Assembly (NCBI RefSeq): GCF_051912845.1
Contig: NZ_JBNCBU010000001.1
Coordinates: 1 to 64,000, forward strand
Source of the DNA: Tsuneonella sediminis
GTDB taxonomy: Bacteria > Pseudomonadota > Alphaproteobacteria > Sphingomonadales > Sphingomonadaceae
Length of the DNA: 64,000 nt
Reading direction: 5' to 3'
The position numbers and the translations under genes are program-made. Every line of letters begins with the position of its first letter. Position 1 is the first letter of the stretch. This document shows positions 53,405 to 62,551 of the stretch, one piece after another. Under the pieces are notes generated by a model. That model saw nothing but the letters and a program-made list of their open reading frames with translations. It was not told the DNA's origin and did not search any database.

Positions 53405-54637
53405 CTATTCGGCCGTGACAGGCTGCCTTCCCTCGTTCTCCGCGGCTGCGGCTGACGCGGGCCTGTGGCCGAAGCGCAGGAGCAGGTAACCCATGGTCAG
53501 CGACAGGAGGGTGCCGAGCAGCACCCCGATCTTGGCCTCTTCATAAAGAAGCGCGTCGTTCGCGAAGGCGAGTGCGGCGATGAACAGGCTCATGGTGAAG
53601 CCGATCCCGCACAGGATCGCGATCCCCCATACCTGCAGCCAGGTGGCGCCCGCCGGTTTGCGGGCGATGCCAAGGCGGTGAGCGGCCGAAACGGCCCCGA
53701 GAATGCCGACCTGCTTGCCAAGGAAAAGGCCCGCCGCGATGGCGAGGGGGAGGGGGGCAAAGATCCCGGCCATGCCGAGTTCGCGCAGGTCGACCCCGGC
53801 ATTCGCGAGCGCGAATACCGGGACGACGAAATAGGCGTTCCACGGGGCCAGCCGGTGTTCGACCTTTTCGAGCAGGTGCCGCCCGTTGCGCCGATACATC
53901 GGGACCATCAGCGCGGCGACGACCCCCGCGATGGTCGCGTGCACACCCGAGTTGAGGACGCACAACCACAGGACCACCGTGGCGAGGAAATAGGCCCAGA
54001 TCCGGTCCACCCGCATCAGGTTCATCAGCGCCATCCCGATCGCAACCGCGATCGACGCGATCAGCCAGATACCCTTCACCTCCAGCGTATAGAACGCGGC
54101 GATGATGATCACGGCGCCTATGTCATCGACGATTGCGACCGTCAGGAGGAAGAGCCGCAACGTTCCGGGTACGCGTCGTCCGAGCAGACCGATGACGCCC
54201 ATCGCAAAGGCGATGTCGGTCGCGGCCGGGATGGCCCAGCCGCGGTAAAGGGCCGGATCATCTCCGACGAGCGCAAGAAAGAGCGCGGCCGGCACAATCA
54301 TCCCGGCCACTGCGGCGATGACCGGCAGGCGGCGCGCCTGCGGATTTGACAGGTCACCTTCCACGAGTTCGCGCTTCACCTCGAGGCCGACCACGAAAAA
54401 GAACACGACCATCAGCGCGTCGTTGATCCACAGGTGCGCGTTCCACAGCTTGGCGATCGGCGTCCAGGCAAGCGGGGCATGGAACAGCGCGTGGTAGCCA
54501 GGGCCCCACGCGGAATTCGCGACGACCATCGCCAGAACAGCAATCGCGATCAGCAGCACACCTTCGCGGGCATCCGAGGTGAACAGCGCCCGGACGGGAG
54601 ACAATCTTTCGGCAAACGGAATGGGTTTCTGAGCCAT
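53405..54637 (-). CDS. nhaA: Na+/H+ antiporter NhaA
   Basis: ATG at 54637 (MAQKPIPFAERL) gives 410 residues with the usual 12 membrane helices. The exchange motif VAIVDDIGAV with the Asp pair and VKRELVEGDLS, DIAFAMGVIGLLG are present, with SGVHATIAGV. It moves sodium out for protons at high pH, consistent with a marine or salt-exposed organism. It is divergent from the ATP synthase F0 cluster. Confidence 0.96.
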   Translation of the reverse strand: MAQKPIPFAERLSPVRALFTSDAREGVLLIAIAVLAMVVANSAWGPGYHALFHAPLAWTPIAKLWNAHLWINDALMVVFFFVVGLEVKRELVEGDLSNPQARRLPVIAAVAGMIVPAALFLALVGDDPALYRGWAIPAATDIAFAMGVIGLLGRRVPGTLRLFLLTVAIVDDIGAVIIIAAFYTLEVKGIWLIASIAVAIGMALMNLMRVDRIWAYFLATVVLWLCVLNSGVHATIAGVVAALMVPMYRRNGRHLLEKVEHRLAPWNAYFVVPVFALANAGVDLRELGMAGIFAPLPLAIAAGLFLGKQVGILGAVSAAHRLGIARKPAGATWLQVWGIAILCGIGFTMSLFIAALAFANDALLYEEAKIGVLLGTLLSLTMGYLLLRFGHRPASAAAAENEGRQPVTAE

Positions 54638-54804
54638 GCCCGTCGCCTTGCCGATGGATCGCCGCTTGGCAACCCCCCGGAGCGACACGGGTCGCGGTTC
54701 GACCGGTTGACTCGCGCTTGCCCCCCACCTAAGGGCGGCGCGTCCGCGGCCCGGTATCCACCAGGCCGCCCATCTTTTTGCAAGCATCGAGGCGAAGTTC
54801 CTTC

Positions 54805-55119
54805 GTGGCCGACGAACCCGAAAACGCACCCATCGGCGAGGATCCCAAGCTCGATTCGCTCGAGAACCGGATCACTGCCGCGCGCAAGGCCGAGGACGAT
54901 CGCATTGCCAAGGAGCACGGCCCGATGCGCGGCGGACAGGCCACCGGGATGCAGGTCATCTCGACGATGGTCGGCTATCCGCTCGGCGGCATCCTGATCG
55001 GCCTGTTCCTCGACAACTGGCTGGACACGTTGCCCTGGATCACCATCGCGCTGATGTTTCTCGCCTTTGCCGGCGCGTGCATCCACGTGATCCGCATGAA
55101 CAAGAACCAGGCGCGCTAG
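54805..55119 (+). CDS. atpI: F0F1 ATP synthase subunit I (AtpI)
   Basis: GTG at 54805 gives a 104-residue product with two membrane helices (about 53-73 and 80-100; GYPLGGILIGLFLDNW) and an acidic head. AtpI aids assembly of the c-ring. It opens the F0 cluster and precedes atpB by 30 bases. Confidence 0.9.
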   Translation: MADEPENAPIGEDPKLDSLENRITAARKAEDDRIAKEHGPMRGGQATGMQVISTMVGYPLGGILIGLFLDNWLDTLPWITIALMFLAFAGACIHVIRMNKNQAR

Positions 55120-55149
55120 GCGCCGCGACCGACAGGGAAAGAAAAACCA

Positions 55150-55926
55150 GTGGCCGCTGCTGCCAAGATCGATCCCATGAGCCAGTTCCAGATCACGCCC
55201 ATCGGGGCGGATCAACTGGCCGCGAGTCCCTTCCAGTTCACAAACTCCGCGCTGTGGATGCTGTTCGTGCTCGCCACGATCGTCGTGTTCATGTGGGGGG
55301 GGCGCCAGCGCCAGCTCGTTCCGGGCCGCTGGCAGGCCGCGGTCGAGATGCTGACCGGGTTCGTGGACAACATCACCCGTGAAAGCATCGGCAAGGAAGG
55401 CCGCAAGTACCTTCCCTGGGTGTTCACCGCGTTCATCTTCATCCTGGTCGCGAACTGGATGGGCGCCATGCCCTTCGCGGTGTTTGGCCCGCACCCGTTC
55501 ACCGTCACCAGCCATTTCACGATCACCGGCTTCATGAGCATCATCAGCTTCGCGATCGTGCTGGGCGTCGGGTTCTGGAAGCACGGGCTGAAGTTCTTCT
55601 CGCTGTTCGTGCCGCATGGCACCCCGCTGGTGATGAAGTTCTTCATCGCGCCCGTGGAATTCATCAGCTTCCTCGTGCGCCCGTTCAGCCTCGGCCTGCG
55701 GCCTTTCATCGCGATGTTCGCTGGCCACGTCCTCCTCGACGTCTTCGGCAACTTCGTCGTTCAGGGCTTCAGCGCAGGCAGCGCGGCCGGCTTCAGCATC
55801 GGCCTTCTCTCGTTCGTGTTCGTGATGTTCGTCAGCGCGCTCGAACTGCTCGTCGGCGCGATCCAGGCCTTCGTTTTCGCGCTGCTCACCGCGCTCTACA
55901 TCAACGACGCAGTCAACCTTCACTAA
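55150..55926 (+). CDS. atpB: ATP synthase F0 subunit a
   Basis: GTG start. The 258-residue product has about six membrane helices with the essential Arg in FSLGLRPFIAMFAGH and the C-terminal ALLTALYINDAVNLH. It forms the proton half-channels next to the c-ring. Confidence 0.97.
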   Translation: MAAAAKIDPMSQFQITPIGADQLAASPFQFTNSALWMLFVLATIVVFMWGGRQRQLVPGRWQAAVEMLTGFVDNITRESIGKEGRKYLPWVFTAFIFILVANWMGAMPFAVFGPHPFTVTSHFTITGFMSIISFAIVLGVGFWKHGLKFFSLFVPHGTPLVMKFFIAPVEFISFLVRPFSLGLRPFIAMFAGHVLLDVFGNFVVQGFSAGSAAGFSIGLLSFVFVMFVSALELLVGAIQAFVFALLTALYINDAVNLH

Positions 55927-55954
55927 GCTCAATTTCCAACGGAGTTATCGGAAC

Positions 55955-56191
55955 ATGGAACTTTCTTCTGCACAGGTCATCGGCGCGGGCATCGCGGCGA
56001 TCGGCGTCGGCGCCGCCGCGGCGGGCGTGGGCTACGTTTTCGGCTCGTTCCTCCAGGGCGCGCTGCGCAACCCGGCGGCCGCCGGTGGCCAGACCGGCAC
56101 GCTCTACATCGGCTTCGCCGCCGCCGAGCTGCTCGGCCTGATGGCGTTCGCCGTGGCGATGATCATCCTCTACGCTCCGCCGGCCGTCTGA
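55955..56191 (+). CDS. atpE: ATP synthase F0 subunit c
   Basis: The 78-residue hairpin protein has two membrane helices; the second carries the ion-binding Glu in FAAAELLGLMAF. The Gly/Ala-rich first helix (GAGIAAIGVGAAAAGVGYV) packs the c-ring. Sequence around the Glu fits proton rather than sodium coupling. Confidence 0.97.
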   Translation: MELSSAQVIGAGIAAIGVGAAAAGVGYVFGSFLQGALRNPAAAGGQTGTLYIGFAAAELLGLMAFAVAMIILYAPPAV

Positions 56192-56202
56192 GCCGATAAT
56201 CT

Positions 56203-56229
56203 GCCGGCCCGCCGCAGACGCGGGCCGGC
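56203..56229 (+). other. Stable intercistronic hairpin after atpE
   Basis: A perfect 10-base stem (GCCGGCCCGC / GCGGGCCGGC) with a seven-base loop begins 11 bases after the atpE stop. There is no U tract. It may protect or punctuate the atpE message, whose product is needed in about ten copies. Confidence 0.55.
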
Positions 56230-56250
56230 GCATTCAACGCGGACCGATCG

Positions 56251-56745
56251 ATGCCACAGCTATCGCAACTCGAACTCGTCTATCTCTCGCAGTGGTTCTG
56301 GCTTCTGCTGGTGCTGGGCGCGATCTACTTCTTCGTCGGCAAGGGTATCGTCCCCAAGGTCGAGGCGACGGTGGACGAGCGCGATGCGAAGATCGCGGCC
56401 GACCTTGCAGAGGCCGAGCGCCTTCGCAACGAAGCCGATGCGACCGAAGATGCATGGCGGGCGAAGATGAACGCCGCTCACGAGGAGGCGCACGCGAGAG
56501 CCAACGCCGCGCGTGAAGCCTCTGCGGCGGATGCCGCCAAGCGGGTCGCGGCGGCGGACAAGCGGCTCGACAAGAAGGCGCAGGACGCGGCAGCCGAACT
56601 CGACGCGGCGCGCGCAAGTGCCCTCGCCGAGATCGAGAATGTGGCCGCCGACGCCGCCCGCGACATCGTCGCCAAACTCACGGGCAAGTCGGTCGAAGAA
56701 GCCGCCGCCCGCAAGGCCGTTGCCGGAGCCCTGAACCGTGCTTGA
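56251..56745 (+). CDS. atpF': ATP synthase F0 subunit b'
   Basis: The 164-residue product has one N-terminal membrane helix (about 12-32; SQWFWLLLVLGAIYFFVG) and a long charged coiled coil (about 35-160). The cluster has two b-type genes; this first one, with PQLSQLELVYLSQW at the start, is the b' form found in photosynthetic and many other alphaproteobacteria. It overlaps atpF by eight bases. Confidence 0.93.
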   Translation: MPQLSQLELVYLSQWFWLLLVLGAIYFFVGKGIVPKVEATVDERDAKIAADLAEAERLRNEADATEDAWRAKMNAAHEEAHARANAAREASAADAAKRVAAADKRLDKKAQDAAAELDAARASALAEIENVAADAARDIVAKLTGKSVEEAAARKAVAGALNRA

Positions 56746-57268
56746 TTTGCTTGCCGCTGCCGCGCACGAGACCGGCGAACACGTCTACCCCACCGCGTTC
56801 GGGATCGCCCCGCACGGGTGGACAGCCATCGCCATGCTGCTGGTTTTCGCGATCATGCTGTGGGCCGGCGTGCCCCGGATCATCGCGGGCATCCTCGACA
56901 GCCGGATCGAGGGTATCCGCAAGCAGCTCGACGAAGCGGCCTCGCTGCGTGCCGAGGCGGAGGCGCTGCGCAACGAGTATGCGGCCAAGGCCGCTGCGAT
57001 CGACAAGGACATCGAGGACCTGCGGGTTCGCGCTGAGCGCGATGCCGAGGCGATCGTGGCCAAGGCCCAGGAAGATGCCACCGCGCTGATCGAACGGCAC
57101 AAGGCGCTTGCGGCCGAGAAGATTGCGGCAGCCGAGCGCAATGCGGTTACCGACCTGCGTAACAGGGCCGCCGCTGCCGCCGCCGCGGCTGCACACCAGC
57201 TCATCGCCGAGAAGCACGGCGAGGACGCCGACCGCAAGCTCGCCGACGAGATCATCGCGGGAATCTGA
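56738..57268 (+). CDS. atpF: ATP synthase F0 subunit b
   Basis: GTG start at 56738, eight bases before the end of the b' gene. The 176-residue product has a membrane helix (about 28-48; GWTAIAMLLVFAIMLWAGVP) and a long coiled coil (RIEGIRKQLDEAASLRAEAEALR). It pairs with b' to form the peripheral stalk. The F1 genes are not beside it. Confidence 0.94.
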   Translation: MLDLLAAAAHETGEHVYPTAFGIAPHGWTAIAMLLVFAIMLWAGVPRIIAGILDSRIEGIRKQLDEAASLRAEAEALRNEYAAKAAAIDKDIEDLRVRAERDAEAIVAKAQEDATALIERHKALAAEKIAAAERNAVTDLRNRAAAAAAAAAHQLIAEKHGEDADRKLADEIIAGI

Positions 57269-57327
57269 CGGTTTCGGAACGATAGCGGTGGGCCACGCGC
57301 TTCCCCGGTAACATCCGGAGGTATTGC

Positions 57328-57936
57328 GTGACCGTTACCGCTATCGAGATCAACTGTTCGCTCAAGAAAAGCGGCGGCAAGAAGAGTTCGACCGATGCCA
57401 TGCTCGACGTGCTTCGCAAGCGCTTCGAGGACGCCGGGGTCGTAGTCGATGAGCGGCTCCGCGTGGCCGACTACGCCATCCTTCCGGGTGTGACTTCGAA
57501 CGAAGGCGAGGGTGACGACTGGCCTGCGCTGCGCGAGAAGATCCTAGCCCATGACATCCTGGTGTTTGGCGGGCCGATCTGGATGGGCCAGATCGGTTCA
57601 ATTGCGAAACGCGTGCTCGAGCGGATGGACGCCTTCCTGTCCGAAACCGACGAGGAGGGTCGGATGCCCAGCTATTCGAAGGTCGCCGTCGCCGCCATCG
57701 TGGGCAACGAGGACGGCGCCCACTGGTCTGCCGCGCAGTTGTTCCAGAGCCTTAACGACACCGGGTGGACGATCCCTGCCGTGGCATCCTGCTACTGGGT
57801 CGGGGAGGCCATGGGTTCGACCGATTTCAAGGATCTCGAGCATATCCCGCGCAAGGTCACCCAGACGGCCGGGATGGTCGCCGCCAATGCCGCGCATCTC
57901 GCTCGCGTGCTCAAGGATCGGCCGTACCCCGGCTAG
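57328..57936 (+). CDS. Flavodoxin family protein
   Basis: GTG start after CCGGAGG. The 202-residue product has the flavodoxin fold with the phosphate loop INCSLKKSGGKKSST and the FMN-contact strand DILVFGGPIWMGQIGS. It probably carries FMN and acts as an NAD(P)H-dependent reductase. Its stop shares a CTAG with the convergent quinone reductase gene. Confidence 0.87.
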   Translation: MTVTAIEINCSLKKSGGKKSSTDAMLDVLRKRFEDAGVVVDERLRVADYAILPGVTSNEGEGDDWPALREKILAHDILVFGGPIWMGQIGSIAKRVLERMDAFLSETDEEGRMPSYSKVAVAAIVGNEDGAHWSAAQLFQSLNDTGWTIPAVASCYWVGEAMGSTDFKDLEHIPRKVTQTAGMVAANAAHLARVLKDRPYPG

Positions 57937-58907
57937 GGTTCGAACACCACTTTGCCTACCAGGTCTCCGCCGGCCATCGCGCCGAACCCCTCGCGCCAGG
58001 CTTCCAGCGGGATGACCCGGTCGATGACAGGGGTGATGGTTCCTTGCGCGGCAAGTGCCGACACCTTCTCGGCAATCGCAACGCCCCGCTCGGGGAAGCG
58101 CCGCGCGTATTCGCCCGCCCTGACGCCCACGATCGAGAAGCCCTTGATGAGGGGAATGTTCGCCGCGACTTGGGGTACACGCCCGGAAACGAACCCGAGC
58201 ACGAGCAGCTTGCCGCCGAATGCAACACAACGAGTGCTTTCGTCGAATACGTCACCGCCGACCGGATCGTAGACGAGGTCGCACAGGGTCCCTCCGGTCA
58301 GCCGCGATACGTCCTCGCGGAAACGTCCCCGGTTGACGATCACGGCATCCGGGCGCGCCGCGGCGCGAATGCGGTCGACCTTTCCCGCGTCGTGTGTTGC
58401 AGCGATGACTTGCGCTCCCAGCGACCGGGCAATGTCGCACGCGGCAAGACCCACGCCGCCGCTGGCTCCATGGACGAGGACCCGCTGCCCGGCGCGCAGC
58501 CCGCCGATCTCGACAAGGGCGGTGTACGCGGTCGTATAAGCCGCCCCTAGCGCGGCGGCGGCTGTGAAATCGAGGCCGGCGGGGATGGGCCTCAGAGCCT
58601 TGGCTGGCACGCATGCGACTTGCGCGAAGGCGCCAGTCTTCGCCCCGCCCATCACGCGGGTTCCCGGCACCAGGCTGCTACAGGGGTCCGCCTCGATCAC
58701 TTCTCCGGCCATTTCGAGCCCGCTGACGAAAGGCAGGTCGGGACGAAACTGGTAGGCGCCCCGGGTCATGAGGAGATCGGGATAGTTGAGCGATGCCGCG
58801 TGCACGCGCACCAGCACTTCACCTGGGCCCCTGTCCGGAACAGGCACCTCTGCCAGGGCAGCCCCGGACAGATCGTCGGTCAGCCGGTCAACGACGAGCG
58901 CCTTCAC
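57933..58907 (-). CDS. NADPH:quinone oxidoreductase family protein
   Basis: The 324-residue product is a zinc-free medium-chain dehydrogenase: MKALVVDRLTDDL start, VRVHAASLNYPDLLMTRG, PGTRVMGGAKTG and the Rossmann motif HGASGGVGLAACDIA. It reduces quinones or enals with NADPH. It is encoded one base after the DOPA-dioxygenase-like gene on the same strand. Confidence 0.92.
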   Translation of the reverse strand: MKALVVDRLTDDLSGAALAEVPVPDRGPGEVLVRVHAASLNYPDLLMTRGAYQFRPDLPFVSGLEMAGEVIEADPCSSLVPGTRVMGGAKTGAFAQVACVPAKALRPIPAGLDFTAAAALGAAYTTAYTALVEIGGLRAGQRVLVHGASGGVGLAACDIARSLGAQVIAATHDAGKVDRIRAAARPDAVIVNRGRFREDVSRLTGGTLCDLVYDPVGGDVFDESTRCVAFGGKLLVLGFVSGRVPQVAANIPLIKGFSIVGVRAGEYARRFPERGVAIAEKVSALAAQGTITPVIDRVIPLEAWREGFGAMAGGDLVGKVVFEP

Positions 58908-58908
58908 C

Positions 58909-59235
58909 TCAGTCGAAAACGGTCATGTCGAGCGGTTCGGACGGCCCGAACCACACGACATAACGCGTATGGTCGGCCAAATCGTCGCCGCTGAGCGCGT
59001 GAGCGAAGATGGTGAGGTCGCCGCGCGCCTCGGGCGCCCAGGCCGCGAAGCGCCCGAACTGGTCCGGGTGAAGCGAGAGCTGGACCGACCCGCGCGGATG
59101 GGGGCCCACGGGGACTTCGTGGAAGTGGCCCACCGAACAGCCGGTTTCCGACCGGGCGGCGTCCGCCAGTTCGCGGGCTGCGCCGATCTCATGTGCATCG
59201 AAATAGATGTGCGCATGAAAGCCGCGGATTGCCAT
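58909..59235 (-). CDS. DOPA 4,5-dioxygenase-like protein
   Basis: ATG at 59235 is chosen, two bases after the gloB stop. The 108-residue product has the family pattern FHAHIYFDAHE, GHFHEVPVGPHPRGSVQL and the FAHALSGDDLADHTRY end, with the paired His residues of a small metal-binding fold. The family name comes from a fungal pigment enzyme; the bacterial role is unknown. Confidence 0.87.
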   Translation of the reverse strand: MAIRGFHAHIYFDAHEIGAARELADAARSETGCSVGHFHEVPVGPHPRGSVQLSLHPDQFGRFAAWAPEARGDLTIFAHALSGDDLADHTRYVVWFGPSEPLDMTVFD

Positions 59236-59237
59236 CG

Positions 59238-59996
59238 TCAAAAGTCGTCCTTGGCCGCGCGCAGTTTCGCGAACGTCTCGTGCGGCGCCCCACCGCCCCA
59301 GCGGTTGCGCAGGTCCTCGCAATCGGCCCGCAGGAACGGGTTGGTGAGGAGTTCGCGTTCGAGCTTCGTCGGCACCGTGGGTTGCCTGCGCGCCCGGCGG
59401 TCGTCGATTTCCTTTGCATAGAGCTGCAGGTCGAGATTGTCGGGATCGGCGTGAAGCGCGAAACGGGCGTTCGCCTGGGTGTATTCGTGGGCGCAATAAA
59501 GCATCGTTTCGGGCGGCAGCGCCTTGATCCGCTCGAGGCTGGCCCAGAACTGCCTGGGGTCGCCCTCGAACATTCGCCCGCATCCCAGGGCAAACACGCT
59601 GTCGCCGACGAAGGCGACCTCGTCCTCGTCGAGGTGATAGGCGATGTGTCCGTTGGTATGCCCGCCGACGTCGATGATTTCGGCCTCGTGGTCGCCCAGG
59701 GTCACGGTATCGCCGTGCCTTACGACGCGATCGATCGGCGAGATTCGCTCGACCTCCGCCGGGGCGACAATAATGCACCCGGTGGCAGCCTTGATCGCCG
59801 CGTTCCCGCCGGCGTGGTCGGGGTGCCAGTGGGTGTTCCAGATCTGCGTGATCTGCCAGCCGCGCGCGGCCGCTTCGCGCAGGTAGGCATCGCCGTCGGG
59901 CGTGTCGATGCAGGTCGTCTCCTCGCTCACCGGGTCGTGGACGAGGAACCCGTAGTTGTCGGACAGGCAGGGGAACTGGTGGATCTCGAGCGGCAT
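59238..59996 (-). CDS. gloB: Hydroxyacylglutathione hydrolase (glyoxalase II)
   Basis: The 252-residue product has the metallo-beta-lactamase motif THWHPDHAGG, further ligands in VGGHTNGH and FVGDSVFALGCGR, and the glutathione site in LYCAHEYTQANARFAL. It hydrolyses lactoylglutathione to lactate, completing the glyoxalase route begun by gloA. Confidence 0.95.
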   Translation of the reverse strand: MPLEIHQFPCLSDNYGFLVHDPVSEETTCIDTPDGDAYLREAAARGWQITQIWNTHWHPDHAGGNAAIKAATGCIIVAPAEVERISPIDRVVRHGDTVTLGDHEAEIIDVGGHTNGHIAYHLDEDEVAFVGDSVFALGCGRMFEGDPRQFWASLERIKALPPETMLYCAHEYTQANARFALHADPDNLDLQLYAKEIDDRRARRQPTVPTKLERELLTNPFLRADCEDLRNRWGGGAPHETFAKLRAAKDDF

Positions 59997-60029
59997 GGCA
60001 CGATCCTACGCCCGGTGCCGGCCAAGGAA

Positions 60030-60063
60030 AAGGCCCGCCATCCCGGTGGGGAGGGCGGGCCTT
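60030..60063 (-). terminator. Intrinsic terminator of rpsA
   Basis: A 10-base stem AAGGCCCGCC / GGCGGGCCTT with a 14-base loop lies 23 bases past the rpsA stop; on the minus strand TTTTCC follows. It also separates the upstream end of gloB. Confidence 0.85.
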
Positions 60064-60085
60064 CCTGTTCGCGTGTCTGCGAGGC

Positions 60086-61801
60086 TTATTCGCCCTGCTT
60101 CTTCAGCGCTTCGCCGAGAATGTCGCCGAGCGAGGCGCCCGAATCGGACGAACCGAACTGGGCCACCGCTTCCTTCTCTTCGGCGATCTGACGCGCCTTG
60201 ACCGAGAAGTTCGGCTTCTTCGAACGATCGAAGCCGGTGACCATCGCGTCGAGCTTCTGGCCGACCTGGAAGCGGTCGGGACGCTGCTCGTCGCGGTCGC
60301 GGCCAAGATCGCTCCGCTTGATGAAGCCGGTCGCGCCGTCCTCGCCGACCTGAACTTCGAGGCCGCCATCGCGGACTTCGAGAACGGTCACGGTGACCAC
60401 GTCGTTGCGCTTCAGGCTGCCGCCCGCGGCGGTCGCACCGGCAGCCGGCGCACCCTTTTCGAGCTGCTTCATGCCGAGGCTGATGCGTTCCTTCTCGACA
60501 TCGACGTCGAGCACGACGGCTTCGACTTCTTCACCCTTGCGGTGCAGCGCCAGCGCGTCTTCGCCCGAGATGCCCCACGCGATGTCCGACATGTGAACCA
60601 TGCCGTCGACGTCGCCGGGCAGGCCGATGAACAGGCCGAACTCGGTCGCGTTCTTGACCTCGCCGGTGACCTTCGAGCCGACCGGGTGCGCGTCCGCGAA
60701 CTCTTCCCACGGATTGCGCTGGGCCTGCTTGAGGCCGAGGCTGATGCGGCGCTTCTCGCTGTCGACCTCGAGCACCATCACTTCGACTTCCTGCGAGGTC
60801 GAGACGATCTTGCCCGGGTGCACGTTCTTCTTGGTCCAGCTCATCTCGGACACGTGGACGAGGCCCTCGATGCCCGGCTCGATCTCGACGAACGCGCCGT
60901 ATTCGGTGATGTTGGTGACCGTTCCGGTCAGCTTCATGCCGACCGGATACTTCGCGCCGACGCCGTCCCACGGATCGCTCTCCAGCTGCTTCATGCCGAG
61001 GCTGATGCGCTGGGTCTCGGGGTTGATGCGGATGATCTGCACGGTAACGGTGTCGCCGATGTTGATCACCTCGTTCGGGTGGTTGACCCGCTTGTAGCTC
61101 ATGTCGGTGACGTGGAGCAGGCCGTCGATGCCGCCCAGGTCCACGAAAGCGCCGTAGTCGGTGATGTTCTTGACCACGCCGTCGATCACCTGGCCTTCGG
61201 CCAGCTTGTCGATCAGCTCGCTGCGCTGCTCGGCACGGGTCTCTTCCAGCACCGCGCGGCGCGAGACGACGATGTTGCCGCGGCGGCGGTCCATCTTCAG
61301 GATCTGGAACGGCTGCGGCATGTCCATCAGCGGGCCGACGTCGCGGACCGGGCGGATGTCGACCTGGCTGCCGGGAAGGAACGCCACGGCGCCGTCGAGG
61401 TCGACGGTGAAGCCGCCCTTGACGCGGCCGAAGATGCGGCCGTCGACGCGCTTGCCTTCACCGAATTCGCTCTCCAGCTTGTCCCACGCGGCTTCGCGGC
61501 GGGCACGGTCGCGCGACAGCATCGCTTCGCCGTCGGCGTTCTCGACCCGGTCGACGAAGACTTCGACCTCGGAACCGACCGTGAGGCCGTGCGAGCCGTC
61601 TTCCTCGCCACGCTCGAATTCCTTGAGGGCGACGCGGCCTTCGCTCTTCAGGCCGACGTCGATGACGGCCATGCCGTTCTCGATCGCGGTCACGGTGCCC
61701 TTGACGACGCGGCCTTCAAAGCCCTCGTCACCGGCGCCGCCGAGCTGTTCGTTGAGAAGCGCCTCGAAATCGGCGCGTGTGGGGTTGGCAGTGGTTGCCA
61801 T
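60086..61801 (-). CDS. rpsA: 30S ribosomal protein S1
   Basis: The 571-residue product consists of six S1 domains in a row; repeats three to six show the conserved core (GAFVDLGGIDGLLHVTDMS, GAFVEIEPGIEGLVHVSEMS). The first two are the ribosome-binding form. It recruits messages to the 30S subunit. The start MATTANPTRADFEALL is typical of alphaproteobacteria. Confidence 0.97.
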   Translation of the reverse strand: MATTANPTRADFEALLNEQLGGAGDEGFEGRVVKGTVTAIENGMAVIDVGLKSEGRVALKEFERGEEDGSHGLTVGSEVEVFVDRVENADGEAMLSRDRARREAAWDKLESEFGEGKRVDGRIFGRVKGGFTVDLDGAVAFLPGSQVDIRPVRDVGPLMDMPQPFQILKMDRRRGNIVVSRRAVLEETRAEQRSELIDKLAEGQVIDGVVKNITDYGAFVDLGGIDGLLHVTDMSYKRVNHPNEVINIGDTVTVQIIRINPETQRISLGMKQLESDPWDGVGAKYPVGMKLTGTVTNITEYGAFVEIEPGIEGLVHVSEMSWTKKNVHPGKIVSTSQEVEVMVLEVDSEKRRISLGLKQAQRNPWEEFADAHPVGSKVTGEVKNATEFGLFIGLPGDVDGMVHMSDIAWGISGEDALALHRKGEEVEAVVLDVDVEKERISLGMKQLEKGAPAAGATAAGGSLKRNDVVTVTVLEVRDGGLEVQVGEDGATGFIKRSDLGRDRDEQRPDRFQVGQKLDAMVTGFDRSKKPNFSVKARQIAEEKEAVAQFGSSDSGASLGDILGEALKKQGE

Positions 61802-62051
61802 GGTCTCAGGGTATCCTGTTCACTGTTTGCTACCGGCCACCGGTTTTACCGGGGTCTTTACCCGTCTCCCGCGGGATTGCGGGGCCAACGGGGCAAGAGG
61901 GCCGTGATCTCCGCGCGGCCGGATGCCGTGCGAAGGTCCGTTCGAGCCATGCTGTTCGGGACGAGCGCGCCCCTAGGCTCTGGCGCGAAAAAAAGCAAGG
62001 ACGAGCGAGGCCGGGCGTTGCAAACGACAACCCCCGGCCATGCCCCGCCGG

Positions 62052-62426
62052 CTACCAGGCGTCGAAGCCGCTGCGCGACTTGTTGACCGAGCACGCCGTG
62101 AAACGGGCCTGCAGCCTGGCCGCCGTGCTGGCGGAATCGGGCTGTGCGTCGCGCCAGGCGTCCCATGCCGAACCGAAAGTGGCGGCGTTCCTCGTCTTGC
62201 CGATCCAGTACATCAGCGACTGGTCGTTGTTCTGCACCGGGGTCAGGATGCTGGCAGTGTAACCCTGCGTCTTGCCCCATTCGTTGAAGTCCTTGACGAT
62301 CGCCATGTACTTCCCGATCGGGCAGTCGTCCTTGAGCTGGAAGCTGATCACATCCCAGTATTCGGCGTGTGCGGGCGTCGCGGCGAAGGTCAGCACGACA
62401 GCGGCTGCAATGGTCGTCTTTCTCAT
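62052..62426 (-). CDS. Small secreted protein of unknown function
   Basis: ATG at 62426 follows GGGGG and starts a signal peptide (RKTTIAAAVVLTFAATPAHA). The mature part (about 104 residues) shows YWDVISFQLKDDCPIGKYM and FGSAWDAWRDAQPDSASTAA with two Cys, resembling small dimeric alpha/beta-barrel proteins by eye. No family was recognised. It sits between rpsA and cmk. Confidence 0.78.
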   Translation of the reverse strand: MRKTTIAAAVVLTFAATPAHAEYWDVISFQLKDDCPIGKYMAIVKDFNEWGKTQGYTASILTPVQNNDQSLMYWIGKTRNAATFGSAWDAWRDAQPDSASTAARLQARFTACSVNKSRSGFDAW

Positions 62427-62551
62427 GGGATTCCCCCTTTGATGGAGGAAATCCGGGTCGGACAGGTTTCGCTTCCCCGGACTTCCTTCCGGAGCGACCC
62501 GCATCGCGACCGCCACCATGCTGGGCCGAATTAACCGGGAAGGCAACCGCT

